Part shown: piece by piece, positions 23,526 to 31,124 of the stretch
Layout of the letters: each line of letters starts with the position of its first letter
Position numbering within the stretch: the stretch's first letter is position 1
Origin: JBOGUF01 sp050696075
GTDB lineage: Bacteria > Chloroflexota > Chloroflexia > Thermomicrobiales > UBA6265
NCBI GenBank assembly: GCA_050696075.1
Contig: JBOGUF010000058.1
Location: 1-31,907 of the forward strand
Direction of reading: 5' to 3'
Length of the DNA: 31,907 nt
Translations under genes and position numbers: made by a program
Notes under the pieces: generated by a model
Database searches by the model: none
What the model saw: only the letters and a program-made list of their open reading frames with translations
Told to the model about the DNA's origin: nothing

Positions 23526-26500
23526 CTACCCAGGAGGTGTTTGGATGGACTGAATGATCCCTGTTGGGATACGGAGGGAGTCGCGGCCCCAGGCTCGCCA
23601 TGCCGTGAACTCGAGGGAGGCGTGGCTCGCGAGCACCGCCGCGAAGGGGGAAGCAAATCCGGGAGCGGAGGGAGACGACCCACCGGACGACCCACCGCCG
23701 CCGATGCCACCGGAGGTCTGGAATTGCGCGGATGGCGCGGAGCCGCCCGGAATGCTATGCAGCGGCTGCCCAGGGCCGCCACTCAGGAACGCAAGCATGC
23801 CGCTCAGGCCACCATTCGAGGGAAGCGCGCGGGCATGTCCGTGATCCCGTCCGCCGCCGAAGAGGGACGAGCCGGAGGTCGGCGAGGTCAGGCCGGGCAG
23901 CGCGTTGGCGCCGGGGGCGCCGATGCACGCCGGGTTGCTCCAGATCGGGTCTTGCCGGTCGAGTTGCTTGACGATCGGGCTCAGGCCGATGCAGGGGACC
24001 TCGGGGTTGGCGACCGGTCCGCGGAGGCCGACCGGCCCGGTTTGGCCGTTGCCGCCATCAAGCCCGGCCGGTCCGTCGTTCGGGCGCCGCGTGCCGCCAT
24101 CGCCATCATCCGGCCGTTCGACGCTTGGATCATCGCTGCCCGGCAGGCCCACGCCCGGTCCATCGACCGGCGGCACCACGATCGGGGGCACGTCCACCGG
24201 CGGGAGCACAATCGGCGGGATCACCACCGGCGGCTCGTTCACCGACGGATCGTCGTCGATCGGCGGCACGATCACCGGCGGCTCGACGACCGGCGGGTCG
24301 AGGATGGGCGGGAGCACGATCGGTGGGATCACCACCGGCGGCAGGTCGATGCCCGGTAGGTCGATGTCGATCGGGGGGATGACGATCGGGGGGATGACGA
24401 TGGGCGGGAGGACTACCGGCGGGTTATCGGTTGGGGGATTGATGACCGGCGGGTTGATCACCGGCGGCACGACCTCGATGATCGGGTTGACCACCGGATC
24501 GACGATGGGATCGATGACGTCGGTGATCGGATCAATCACCGGGTCGACCACGCCGACGATCGGGTCGACGATTTCGACAATCGGATTGACGACCGGCTGC
24601 ACGATCTCGACCACCGGCTCAATGACCGGGTTGAGGACCTCGCCGATCGGTTCGACCACCGGGTCGAGCACCGCGCCGATTGGCGCCACCACCGGATCGA
24701 GCACCTCAACGATCGGCTCAATGACCGGGGTCGTCACCTCGATGATCGGCGTCAGGGTGCCGATCACCGGATCGAGCACCGGGTCCAGCGTTTCGATGAT
24801 CGGCGAGACCGTTTCGTCGACGACGTCGAGGATGGGCGTCAGGGTCTCGGTCACCGGGGTCACGATCTCGGAGGTCGCTTCCAGGACCGGCGACAGCACG
24901 TCGACGACCGGCTCTACAACCTGGATAACGACCGCGGTCACCGGCTCCAGAATCGTCCCGACCGTCTCGGTCACCGGCTCGAGAATCGGCGTCACGACCT
25001 CGACCACCGGCTCCAGGATCGACCCGGCGACCTCGCCAACAGCGGTGGTGACCGGCTCCAGGATCGGGGTCAGGACGTCGGTGACTGGTTCCAGCAGCGG
25101 GGTAAGCGTTTCGCCAACGATCGTTGTCACCGGCTCCAGGATCGGCGCCACCGGCTCCAGAATCGGATCGAGCACTTGCCCGACCGTCTCTGTCACCGGG
25201 GTCAGCAGGTCGGTCACCGGATCGAGGATTGGGGTCGTGACGGAGGTGACCGTGTCGGTCACCGGCTGCAGCACTCCGCTGGTCAGATCGTCGATCGGGG
25301 CGGTCACGGTCGACACCGTCTGGCTGATCGGGTCGAGGGCGCCTGTCAGGATTGGATCGACTGTTTGGGTGGTCGTCTCAACAACCGGTTCAACGACTTG
25401 GGTCACGACGTCAGTCACCGGGGTGATGAGCTCGTTGAGGATATCTGTCACCGGCGTCAGGACCTCGGTCACCGTGCCGAGGCTGCCGGAGACCGGGTCG
25501 GTGGCAGCGGTCCCGCTGCTGGTCTCATTCTGGGTCAAGCCGCCGGTCAGGCCGCCGACCAGATCGCCGGCGCCGCCGAGGAGGCCGCCGATCACGCCGC
25601 CGAGCGGATCGGCCGACGTGGTGGTCTCGGTCGTCGCGGCGCTGATTTCATCGACCGCCGTCGTCTCCGGCTGAGCGATCACGTTGGCAACTGGATCGAG
25701 CACCGTCGAAGTCAGACCGCCGAGGAGGGAATCCTCACCGGCAACCTGATCGACCACGTCGTCGACCGCACCGACCGGGGACGTCGCATCGGTTCCATCC
25801 TCCGGCGCCAACCCTTCGGTCAGACTGCCGACGAGTCCGCCGACGCCGCCGAGCACGCCACCCAGCAGGTCGTTCGACGGCGAGACCGGGGCCAAGGCAC
25901 CGGTTGTTGTCGTCGTCGCCTCGGTCGTGGTTTCGTCGGTCGTCGCGCCGAACTCCGGTGCGACCTCGACCGTCTCCGGCGCCGAGGTTTGGGTCGTGTC
26001 GCTCGGTTGGGATTGCAGCCCCTCGGTCAGGCCGCCGACCAGGCCACCCACACCACCGAGCACGCCGCCGAGCAGCGAGCCTTGGGGTTGGGCCGCCGGG
26101 GCCGGGGGCGCTTCCTCGACCGTCGTTTCCGCTACCGGCTCATCGACGGCGGGAAGGTCGGTCGTGGACGTTTCGGAGAGCTGATCGGTGTCGGCAACGA
26201 CAGGGATTGTTTCCGCCGCGGCGGCTGACTCCATGACATCGTTAGTCACGGTGTCGACCACCGGTTCGGCGAATTCGGTCACTGATTCGATCGGGGTTTC
26301 GACGACTTGCTCGACGACTTCCTCAATCGGTTCGACGACCTGTTGAACCGGCTCAACGACCTCGTTGATGACCGTCTCGACCGGCTGCGTCAACGGCTCG
26401 ACGACGGTCTGCACTGGGGCGGCAACCGGCTCGACGATGGGGGCGACGACGTGCTCGACAACCGGGGCCACGACTTGCTCGGTCACCGGCGCGACGACTT

Positions 26501-26627
26501 GCTCGGTCGTCTGTTCGACCACCCCGCCCACGGCGCCCAGCAGGTCCAACCCGTCCGCCGACGCCATCGACGTCGCCGGGAGGAAGACTCCCAGGGCAAT
26601 GAGAATGGCGAGGCAGACGCGGAGCAT
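23526..26627 (-). CDS. Large secreted low-complexity protein with Val/Pro hendecad repeats
   Basis: A 1033-residue exported protein of unknown function. The signal peptide (about 1-24) ends in S-M-A-S-A. Then follow: a V-V-E/A-P-V region (35-130); a Thr/Ser/Glu-rich region holding three copies of L-L-G-G-V-L-G-G-V-G-G-L-V-G-type glycine-leucine segments (about 185, 254, 342); a long tract (about 380-722) of 11-residue units such as D-P-V-V-E-P-I-G-E-V-L; a Pro-Pro tract (722-826) with a near 5-residue P-P-I-V-I period; a short Gly-x-x stretch (G-P-V-G-L-R-G-P-V); and a Gly/Ser-rich end with two Cys. No sortase signal or membrane anchor. ATG 26627 or TTG 26630 could start it. Long open frames on the other strand are by-products of its codon use. 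Confidence 0.75.
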   Translation of the reverse strand: MLRVCLAILIALGVFLPATSMASADGLDLLGAVGGVVEQTTEQVVAPVTEQVVAPVVEHVVAPIVEPVAAPVQTVVEPLTQPVETVINEVVEPVQQVVEPIEEVVEQVVETPIESVTEFAEPVVDTVTNDVMESAAAAETIPVVADTDQLSETSTTDLPAVDEPVAETTVEEAPPAPAAQPQGSLLGGVLGGVGGLVGGLTEGLQSQPSDTTQTSAPETVEVAPEFGATTDETTTEATTTTTGALAPVSPSNDLLGGVLGGVGGLVGSLTEGLAPEDGTDATSPVGAVDDVVDQVAGEDSLLGGLTSTVLDPVANVIAQPETTAVDEISAATTETTTSADPLGGVIGGLLGGAGDLVGGLTGGLTQNETSSGTAATDPVSGSLGTVTEVLTPVTDILNELITPVTDVVTQVVEPVVETTTQTVDPILTGALDPISQTVSTVTAPIDDLTSGVLQPVTDTVTSVTTPILDPVTDLLTPVTETVGQVLDPILEPVAPILEPVTTIVGETLTPLLEPVTDVLTPILEPVTTAVGEVAGSILEPVVEVVTPILEPVTETVGTILEPVTAVVIQVVEPVVDVLSPVLEATSEIVTPVTETLTPILDVVDETVSPIIETLDPVLDPVIGTLTPIIEVTTPVIEPIVEVLDPVVAPIGAVLDPVVEPIGEVLNPVIEPVVEIVQPVVNPIVEIVDPIVGVVDPVIDPITDVIDPIVDPVVNPIIEVVPPVINPPVINPPTDNPPVVLPPIVIPPIVIPPIDIDLPGIDLPPVVIPPIVLPPILDPPVVEPPVIVPPIDDDPSVNEPPVVIPPIVLPPVDVPPIVVPPVDGPGVGLPGSDDPSVERPDDGDGGTRRPNDGPAGLDGGNGQTGPVGLRGPVANPEVPCIGLSPIVKQLDRQDPIWSNPACIGAPGANALPGLTSPTSGSSLFGGGRDHGHARALPSNGGLSGMLAFLSGGPGQPLHSIPGGSAPSAQFQTSGGIGGGGSSGGSSPSAPGFASPFAAVLASHASLEFTAWRAWGRDSLRIPTGIIQSIQTPPG

Positions 26628-26713
26628 CAACTCGGTCCTACCGCCCTCTCAACAGACAGGTATCCCGGCACCGCCTGGCGCCGGCTGCTCGCTTTGGCCG
26701 ATTTTCACGGTAA

Positions 26714-26742
26714 ACCATATCGTTTCACAACGCAATTGGCAA
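26714..26742 (-). promoter_or_regulatory. Likely sigma-70-type promoter for the large secreted protein gene
   Basis: On the minus strand, TTGCCA (26737-26742) and TATGGT (26714-26719) are separated by exactly 17 nt. Transcription would begin near 26707, giving a leader of about 80 nt. The surrounding sequence is AT-richer than the genes on either side. By position it would drive the large secreted protein and possibly the three genes after it. Confidence 0.55.
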
Positions 26743-27275
26743 GATGGACTAGAACCGGGGTCCACCAACCTTCATCACATCGTACCAAAAGCTAGCGGAT
26801 ATAATATAGGCCGTTAGTCCTAGCCCGTTCGCCGCGCCGAAGTGGCGGTCCTTAACCTTGTCAACTGACTGTTCGCCATTGTAGCAGTTGCTACAGAATT
26901 GTCCCCTCTCTCTGGAGAGCGGATGCCAGTGGGTCGTTGCGCCGTCGAGAACTTCGCGCGAGCGCGCCCGCCCGGTAGCCGGCCGCTTGCTCGATCCGCG
27001 CCCGCGCCATGTTGTCGCACGCGACGGCATCCGCGACAGAATGTCACCGATTTAGCTCCCACAACCGCTTCTGACGTGAAACACATTTGACTTTAGCGGA
27101 ATCTGTGTCTGGCCCGCGGGTAGTGTACGTACACTCTTGAGCTGGATGGCCTCCGTCACGTGCTGATTGGTTCATTCGTGTCAATATTCTATATCAGTTT
27201 GACGGCGCTTCTCTTTGCAGACTCATAGAATACATTCCTCTTCTGGATCAAGTATCTTCATCTCTTACGACTACG
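26743..27275. other. Gene-free stretch with two operator-like palindromes
   Basis: I see no convincing gene here; short frames on both strands have no recognisable features. The base composition is more AT-rich than elsewhere. Two palindromes stand out: TGTAGCA, GT, TGCTACA at 26880-26895, and a perfect 14-nt palindrome AGTGTACGTACACT at 27122-27135. A TATAAT-containing AT-rich box lies at 26799-26808 without a matching -35. These look like protein-binding sites, but which gene they serve is unclear, since the flanking genes are both on the minus strand. Confidence 0.45.
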
Positions 27276-27305
27276 ATCGAAGGGCGGCGATCGCCGCCCT
27301 TCGAT
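27276..27305. terminator. Perfect 30-nt palindrome downstream of msrAB
   Basis: Positions 27276-27290 and 27291-27305 are exact reverse complements (ATCGAAGGGCGGCGA and its complement). As RNA it would form a 13-bp GC-rich stem with a 4-nt loop, 27 nt after the msrAB stop. Neither side has a U-tract, so it is a terminator by position and strength only; an mRNA-end stabiliser or a protein-binding site is also possible. Confidence 0.6.
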
Positions 27306-27331
27306 GCTCATTCGGCTCGGTGTCGGACCGG

Positions 27332-28432
27332 TTAGCGCGGCTGCAATTCGAGCGCGCAACTGTTCATACACCAGCGCAGACCGCCGGCCTGCCGTGGCCC
27401 GTCGTCGAAGACATGGCCGAGGTGGGAGTGGCAGCGAGCGCAACGGACCTCGGTCCGCACCATGCCGTGCGAGCGGTCTTCGCACAGCTCGACCGCGTCG
27501 GGCGCGATCGCCTCGGTGAAGCTGGGCCAACCGCTGCCGGAGTGGTACTTGGTGTCGCTGGTGAAAAGGGGATTGCCGCAGGCGGCGCAGCGGTAGAGGC
27601 CGTCGTCGTCGGTGTCGACGTACTCGCCGGTGAAGGCCGGCTCGGTCCCCGCTTGGCGCAGAATGGCGTATTGCTCCGGGGTGAGCCGCTGCCGCCACTC
27701 GTCGTCGCTGGTCGCCAGCGGCCGCGGCCCGTCGTCGGTCTCGGTCGCCGTCTCGTGGCTACCGCCCGAGACCGGCGCCACGCCAAGGGCGAACGGGACC
27801 GGGCAGGCGATGCCGGTCCCTTCTAGGCCGCAATAGCCATGCGGGACCTTGTGCAGGTACTGCTGGTGGTACTCCTCGGCATAGTAGAAGGGGCCGGCGG
27901 GCGCGATCTCGGTCGTGATCGGGTCGCGCCGGGCGCGGCGAAGCGCCTCGTCGTAGGCGCCACGCGTCGCCTCCGTTGCCCGCCGCTGCGTCTCGTCGAA
28001 GTAGTAGACGCCGGAGCGATACTGCGTGCCGACGTCGGCGCCCTGCCGCATCCCCTGGGTCGGATCGTGCGCCTCGAAAAAGGTGCGCAGCAGCTCCTCG
28101 TAGGTCACCTTGGCCGGATCGAAAACGACCAGGACCGCCTCGGCGTGCCCGGTCTTGCCGCTACAGACCTCGTCGTAGGTTGGGTGCGGCGTGAAGCCGC
28201 CGGAGAAGCCGGCTGCGGTGGTATAGACCCCCTCGGTTTGCCAGAAGATGCGTTCGGCGCCCCAGAAGCAGCCGAGAGCGAAGACGGCTGTTTCCAGCCC
28301 GTCGGGGAAGGGTGGCTGGATCGGCGTGTCGAGGACCGCGTGCCGGGTGGGGATGTCGAACGCGGGTTGCTCTCGCCCCGGTAGGGCGTCGTCGGGCGCG
28401 GGCATCTTGGACTTCTTGCGGGAAAAGAACAC
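27332..28432 (-). CDS. msrAB: Fused methionine sulfoxide reductase MsrA-MsrB
   Basis: Repairs oxidised methionine in proteins: the MsrA half reduces the S and the MsrB half the R sulfoxide. MsrA occupies about 45-215 with the catalytic G-C-F-W-G-A-E (Cys55) and the later G-Y-C-G-L-E-G segment. MsrB occupies about 242-366 with zinc ligands Cys282/Cys285 and Cys331/Cys334, and the catalytic Cys355 in R-W-C-M-N-S. All key residues are intact. No signal peptide; probably cytoplasmic. The GTG start at 28432 has AAAGGAG 8-14 nt upstream; that site belongs to a degenerate heptad array. A strong palindrome follows the stop. Confidence 0.95.
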   Translation of the reverse strand: MFFSRKKSKMPAPDDALPGREQPAFDIPTRHAVLDTPIQPPFPDGLETAVFALGCFWGAERIFWQTEGVYTTAAGFSGGFTPHPTYDEVCSGKTGHAEAVLVVFDPAKVTYEELLRTFFEAHDPTQGMRQGADVGTQYRSGVYYFDETQRRATEATRGAYDEALRRARRDPITTEIAPAGPFYYAEEYHQQYLHKVPHGYCGLEGTGIACPVPFALGVAPVSGGSHETATETDDGPRPLATSDDEWRQRLTPEQYAILRQAGTEPAFTGEYVDTDDDGLYRCAACGNPLFTSDTKYHSGSGWPSFTEAIAPDAVELCEDRSHGMVRTEVRCARCHSHLGHVFDDGPRQAGGLRWCMNSCALELQPR

Positions 28433-28440
28433 GGTGGTGT

Positions 28441-28471
28441 CTCCTTTAGCTGCTCGCTGCTAGCTCCTCGC
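28441..28471 (-). repeat. GCTAGNA-type heptads in the msrAB leader
   Basis: On the minus strand four 7-nt units run in phase toward msrAB: GCGAGGA (28465-28471) and GCTAGCA (28458-28464), then GCGAGCA (28451-28457) and GCTAAAG (28444-28450). The last unit merges into AAAGGAG, the msrAB ribosome-binding site. GCTAGCA and GCGAGGA are identical to units before ispF, and GCTAAAG and GCTAGCA to units before atpD, although the genes are unrelated and lie on opposite strands. Confidence 0.78.
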
Positions 28472-28591
28472 TGGAACGGGCTTGTCATCAGTGCAGTGTG
28501 CCGGACATGGTGATGTGTTGCACGCCGCTGGCTTGTGACGTCGCATCGAGCGTGCCGCCACGAAGGAGCGGGTTTGTCGACAACGAGCCGT

Positions 28592-28819
28592 TCAATCCGG
28601 TGTGATGGGCGTGAATTGTGCGCGCGCGGCATCGCCCTCCGCGCCGTCTGGCTTGCCATCGAGCGCCCGCCATCGCTCGAAGTCGGCCGGGCTGACGACG
28701 ACCGCCATCGGCTTGCCCTTGCGGGCGATGACGACCGGCTCCCCGGTGTAGTAGACCGACCCCACGACATCTCCGAAGTTCGCCCGCGCCTCGTGGGACG
28801 ACATCGTTCGCGCCATCAT
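28592..28819 (-). CDS. Phd/YefM-type antitoxin, no partner toxin adjacent
   Basis: A 75-residue protein with the Phd/YefM N-terminal DNA-binding fold: S-S-H-E-A-R-A-N-F-G-D-V-V, then G-E-P-V-V-I-A-R-K-G-K-P-M-A-V-V-V-S-P-A-D-F-E-R-W. The C-terminal toxin-binding tail is present but ends soon after. The ATG at 28819 has a strong AAGGAGGTG site. No toxin gene follows before the msrAB leader, so it is an orphan or has lost its partner. A promoter with repeated TTGTCA/TGACAA half-sites lies upstream, suggesting it still regulates itself. Confidence 0.85.
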   Translation of the reverse strand: MMARTMSSHEARANFGDVVGSVYYTGEPVVIARKGKPMAVVVSPADFERWRALDGKPDGAEGDAARAQFTPITPD

Positions 28820-28871
28820 GCACCTCCTTCTTGTTCAGTTGCCGATGAGGAAACGATCATGATGTACAAGA

Positions 28872-28915
28872 TGACAATGTTGCCATATTGTACCTTGTCA
28901 CTTGCCGATTGACAA
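28872..28915 (-). promoter_or_regulatory. Promoter and operator of the Phd-type antitoxin gene
   Basis: On the minus strand TTGTCA (28910-28915) and TACAAT (28887-28892) are separated by 17 nt, a near-consensus housekeeping promoter. The hexamer TTGTCA or its complement TGACAA occurs three times here (28872-28877, 28895-28900, 28910-28915), forming overlapping inverted repeats across the -35, spacer and start region. This arrangement fits repression by the antitoxin. Confidence 0.7.
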
Positions 28916-28989
28916 GGAGGGGCTCGCCCGCGGGATGAGGGACGTTTCGGACTCGTGTCGTAGCGACTGTTGTCGTTATAGTTCGTCTC

Positions 28990-29040
28990 ATGGAATTCGA
29001 GTGGGATGAGGCAAAGCGCCTGAGTAATCCGATTCTTTTC
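28990..29040 (+). pseudogene. brnT: brnT toxin remnant
   Basis: ATG 28990 begins M-E-F-E-W-D-E-A-K-R, the highly characteristic start of BrnT ribonuclease toxins. After about a dozen residues similarity stops and the frame runs on as unrelated sequence over the brnA start. The rest of the roughly 90-residue toxin is missing, so an internal deletion has removed almost all of it. Confidence 0.65.
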
Positions 29041-29057
29041 AACCAGAAGGACTCGCG

Positions 29058-29201
29058 ATGCAGAACGACGAACGTATCGTTCGCTGTACGGCAGAGGAGA
29101 TTGACGACACGCTTTGCCGTGGCGAGGACCAGACCGACTGGACCAGAGTCGATGCCATGACCGAAGCAGATCAGGGATGTCTTCTCGGTACGTGCCGATA
29201 G
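29058..29201 (+). pseudogene. brnA: brnA antitoxin, C-terminally truncated
   Basis: ATG 29058, with AAGGA 8 nt upstream, opens a 47-residue frame whose first 39 residues match the BrnA N-terminus: R-I-V-R-C-T-A-E-E-I-D then R-G-E-D-Q-T-D-W-T-R-V-D-A-M-T. It then changes to unrelated G-C-L-L-G-T-C-R and stops. The ribbon-helix-helix DNA-binding half is gone. With the brnT remnant just before it, this is a dead brnTA module. Confidence 0.72.
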
Positions 29202-29262
29202 GGATACAATGCCGGTAGCTGGTTGCATTGATTCGGGCCGAGCATCGCGGGAGCTACACGGG

Positions 29263-29481
29263 ATGAGGCGAACGACCAGCAGTGGTCGGCTCGAGACCCA
29301 GAGCGCCGTGTCGTTGCTCGCCGAGGAACTCCAACGGCTTGCCACTGAGTCTGCCGCCAGAGCGGAGGGAGCGGGCGCCGTCCCTGTTGAAAGCACGGCC
29401 CCTCGGCCAGACCTTGCGCAGGCGCTAGACGCAACATGGGAGCGGAGCGACGCCGTCTACCGAGCGTTGGCCACCGAGTAA
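29263..29481 (+). CDS. Putative antitoxin paired with the doc-like remnant
   Basis: A 72-residue protein from ATG 29263 (GGGAG 9 nt upstream) to the stop at 29481, two bases before the GTG of the doc-like frame. The first half is Ser/Thr/Arg then a predicted helix (V-S-L-L-A-E-E-L-Q-R-L-A); the second half is Ala/Pro-rich and ends in another helix. I do not recognise the family. The role as antitoxin is inferred only from size and position before a Fic/Doc-type gene. Confidence 0.45.
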   Translation: MRRTTSSGRLETQSAVSLLAEELQRLATESAARAEGAGAVPVESTAPRPDLAQALDATWERSDAVYRALATE

Positions 29482-29483
29482 CG

Positions 29484-29809
29484 GTGACCCACTACCTCAC
29501 CGTCGACGACGTCATCCACATTCACGCGGACCGAATGAAGCGCCTGGGGCGTGCGCCAGCGCCCCTTCATGACGAAGAGGCGTTGCCCATCTCAAGCCCT
29601 TCGCTGCCCCGAGAGCCGACAACTATGTCACGGCCTACGCCGTCATGGAGACATTTCTCGAACTAAATGGACATGTCATACGGCAGGAGAGGCCAGAGGA
29701 AGGCCCGGATCTGGCGCATTTTCTCCGCTTGAACGCTGGCAAACACGACTTCGAGTACGCGCTCGACGATTTCGCGAGCCGATTGCGGCGACGGGTTGCC
29801 ACGAAGTAG
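29484..29809 (+). pseudogene. doc: Doc/Fic-type toxin, degraded
   Basis: The N-terminal part (GTG 29484: H-Y-L-T-V-D-D-V-I-H-I-H) and the following L-H-D-E-E-A-L match the start of Doc proteins (Y-L-T-x-x-D-V-x-x-I-H and R-D-x-x-L-L). The C-terminal part lies in another frame (about 29600-29809): A-Y-A-V-M-E-T-F-L-E-L-N-G, the conserved helix after the active site. The catalytic H-P-F-x-D-G-N-K-R motif between them is absent; only a vague D-N-Y-V-T-A remains. An internal deletion with frameshift has therefore inactivated the kinase-type toxin. Confidence 0.7.
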
Positions 29810-29869
29810 CCCTACGACCGCTCGACTCCGTCCTTGTCCTTCCCACGCGGCCGGTCGAAGAGGCGACAG

Positions 29870-30124
29870 ATGAACGTGACGTATGAACTATGGGATGTGG
29901 AGACCGGCAACATCGTCGGGGCGTTCCCGACGGCAGCGGATGCGCTCGACGTCGTGCAAACGCTGCTGGACGCCTATGGCCCCGACTATTCCAGCGAACT
30001 CAGCCTGAGTGAACGCCAGGATTGGAAGACCGCACGAGTCATTGGTTCGGGGCAGCAGCTCATCGAGAGGCTTGAACAGCGCCATCTAACCGGCTCCATC
30101 CATCCAGCCGCTCGCACAGGCTGA
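29870..30124 (+). CDS. Small uncharacterised protein (Y-E-L-W-D-V-E-T-G-N motif)
   Basis: An 84-residue protein from ATG 29870 with GAGG 7 nt upstream. It begins V-T-Y-E-L-W-D-V-E-T-G-N-I-V-G-A-F, then an Ala/Leu-rich helix (A-A-D-A-L-D-V-V-Q-T-L-L) and Y-G-P-D-Y. The pattern (strand with W-D-x-x-T-G-N, helix, strand) recalls small uncharacterised proteins I have seen in Chloroflexota and Actinobacteria, but I know no function. It appears intact amid broken genes. The frame is open to 29834 without a better start. From 30125 to the insertion sequence at 30205 I see nothing. Confidence 0.65.
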   Translation: MNVTYELWDVETGNIVGAFPTAADALDVVQTLLDAYGPDYSSELSLSERQDWKTARVIGSGQQLIERLEQRHLTGSIHPAARTG

Positions 30125-30239
30125 CATCAATACCGCCGATGGTGCACATAGTGGGGGCTCGCAGCGTCGCAGATACCAGCCAGGTTTGAATCCGGTGTTG
30201 CCTATGGACTGCACCCATTTGACCGAGCCACGGTCAAAG

Positions 30240-31096
30240 TCAACTCCTCATCGTCGTAACGTAGTCGTCTTCGAACTCGATCGGCGGCAAGTAGCCGAGG
30301 CTTGAATGCAGCCGCTTCGCGTTATACACGTCGCCAATGAACCGTCCCAGGTTCTCCTTGGCATCGTGGAACGTCTGGTAGTGGTTCAGATGCACCTCCT
30401 CCCGCTTCAAGGTCTTGAAGAAGCTCTCGGCTTTGGCATTGTCGTACGGGATGCCGACCGCCGACATGCTGACTTGGATCCCCGCGTCGGTGAGTCGGGC
30501 GATGTAGGCCGCACTTGCGTACTGGACGCCGCGATCGGAGTGGTGGATCAATCCTGGCCCCGGCTGGCGAGTGGTCAACGCCTGGTCCAGCGCGGAAAGC
30601 GTCAGCGTCGTGTCAATGACTCGCGACAGGCGCCACCCGACGCAGCGTCTTGACCAGGCATCGAGCACACAGGCGAGATAGGCAAAGGTCGTCGGCAGGC
30701 GGATATACGTGATATCCGCCACCCAGATGTGATTCGGACGGGCGGGCGCCAGGTCCGTCAACAGATTCGGATAGGTGCGCAGTGCATGCGCCGAGTCAGT
30801 GGTGCGAACAAACCGGCGCTCAAGCTGGCACAAGAGCGCTTCTTCGCGTATGACCCGCAGCACCCGCTTGTGGTTGACCTCCCACCCGTCGCGCTGAAGC
30901 GTTCTGGTGACCGGCGATACCCATAGCCCGGGAGTTCCAGCACGATCCGTTCGATCGCGTCGCGCAACGCGGTGTCGCGTTGCGCGACCGCATCCGCTGA
31001 TGGACGGGTGTACCACCAGGTGCGCCCGGCGCCGACCGCGGCGCAGAGCTGCCGGATCGAAAAGTCCGGATAGGCGTTGTGCGCGGCGGCAATCAT
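30240..31096 (-). pseudogene. IS3-family OrfB integrase/transposase, frameshifted
   Basis: DDE transposase of the IS3 family. The first part (from about 31096: Y-P-D-F-S-I-R-Q-L-C-A-A-V-G through E-L-P-G-Y-G-Y-R-R) and the second part (V-T-R-T-L-Q-R-D-G-W-E-V-N-H-K-R-V-L-R to the stop at 30240) lie in different frames. The change is at about 30912, where one base seems missing (CGCCGGTCACC). The second part holds the catalytic triad: Asp in W-V-A-D-I-T-Y-I, Asp in H-H-S-D-R-G-V-Q-Y-A-S and Glu in N-A-K-A-E-S-F-F-K-T-L-K. The shift separates the helical HTH_21 region from the integrase core, unlike the normal programmed shift, which lies between orfA and orfB. Confidence 0.88.
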
Positions 31097-31124
31097 CGCG
31101 TGCCGCTCCGCGACGGAAGCGTGC

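Noticed and set aside
22172..23557. A 461-codon plus-strand Ser/Arg-rich frame opposite the Leu/Asp-rich protein
   Set aside because: It is the complementary image of Leu/Asp codons, with no start support. The minus strand has a signal peptide and AGGAGCG site.
23905..25674. A 589-codon open frame on the plus strand, rich in Thr/Gly/Ser, opposite the large secreted protein
   Set aside because: It has no signal peptide or supported start, and its composition is the direct complement of Val/Pro/Ile codons on the minus strand. The minus frame is longer, has a signal peptide and a promoter-like region.
26820..27086. Short minus-strand frame of 88 codons with a Cys/Arg-rich start in the gene-free stretch
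   Set aside because: No recognisable motif, no good ribosome-binding site, and the region is compositionally unlike the coding sequence around it. Kept as non-coding.
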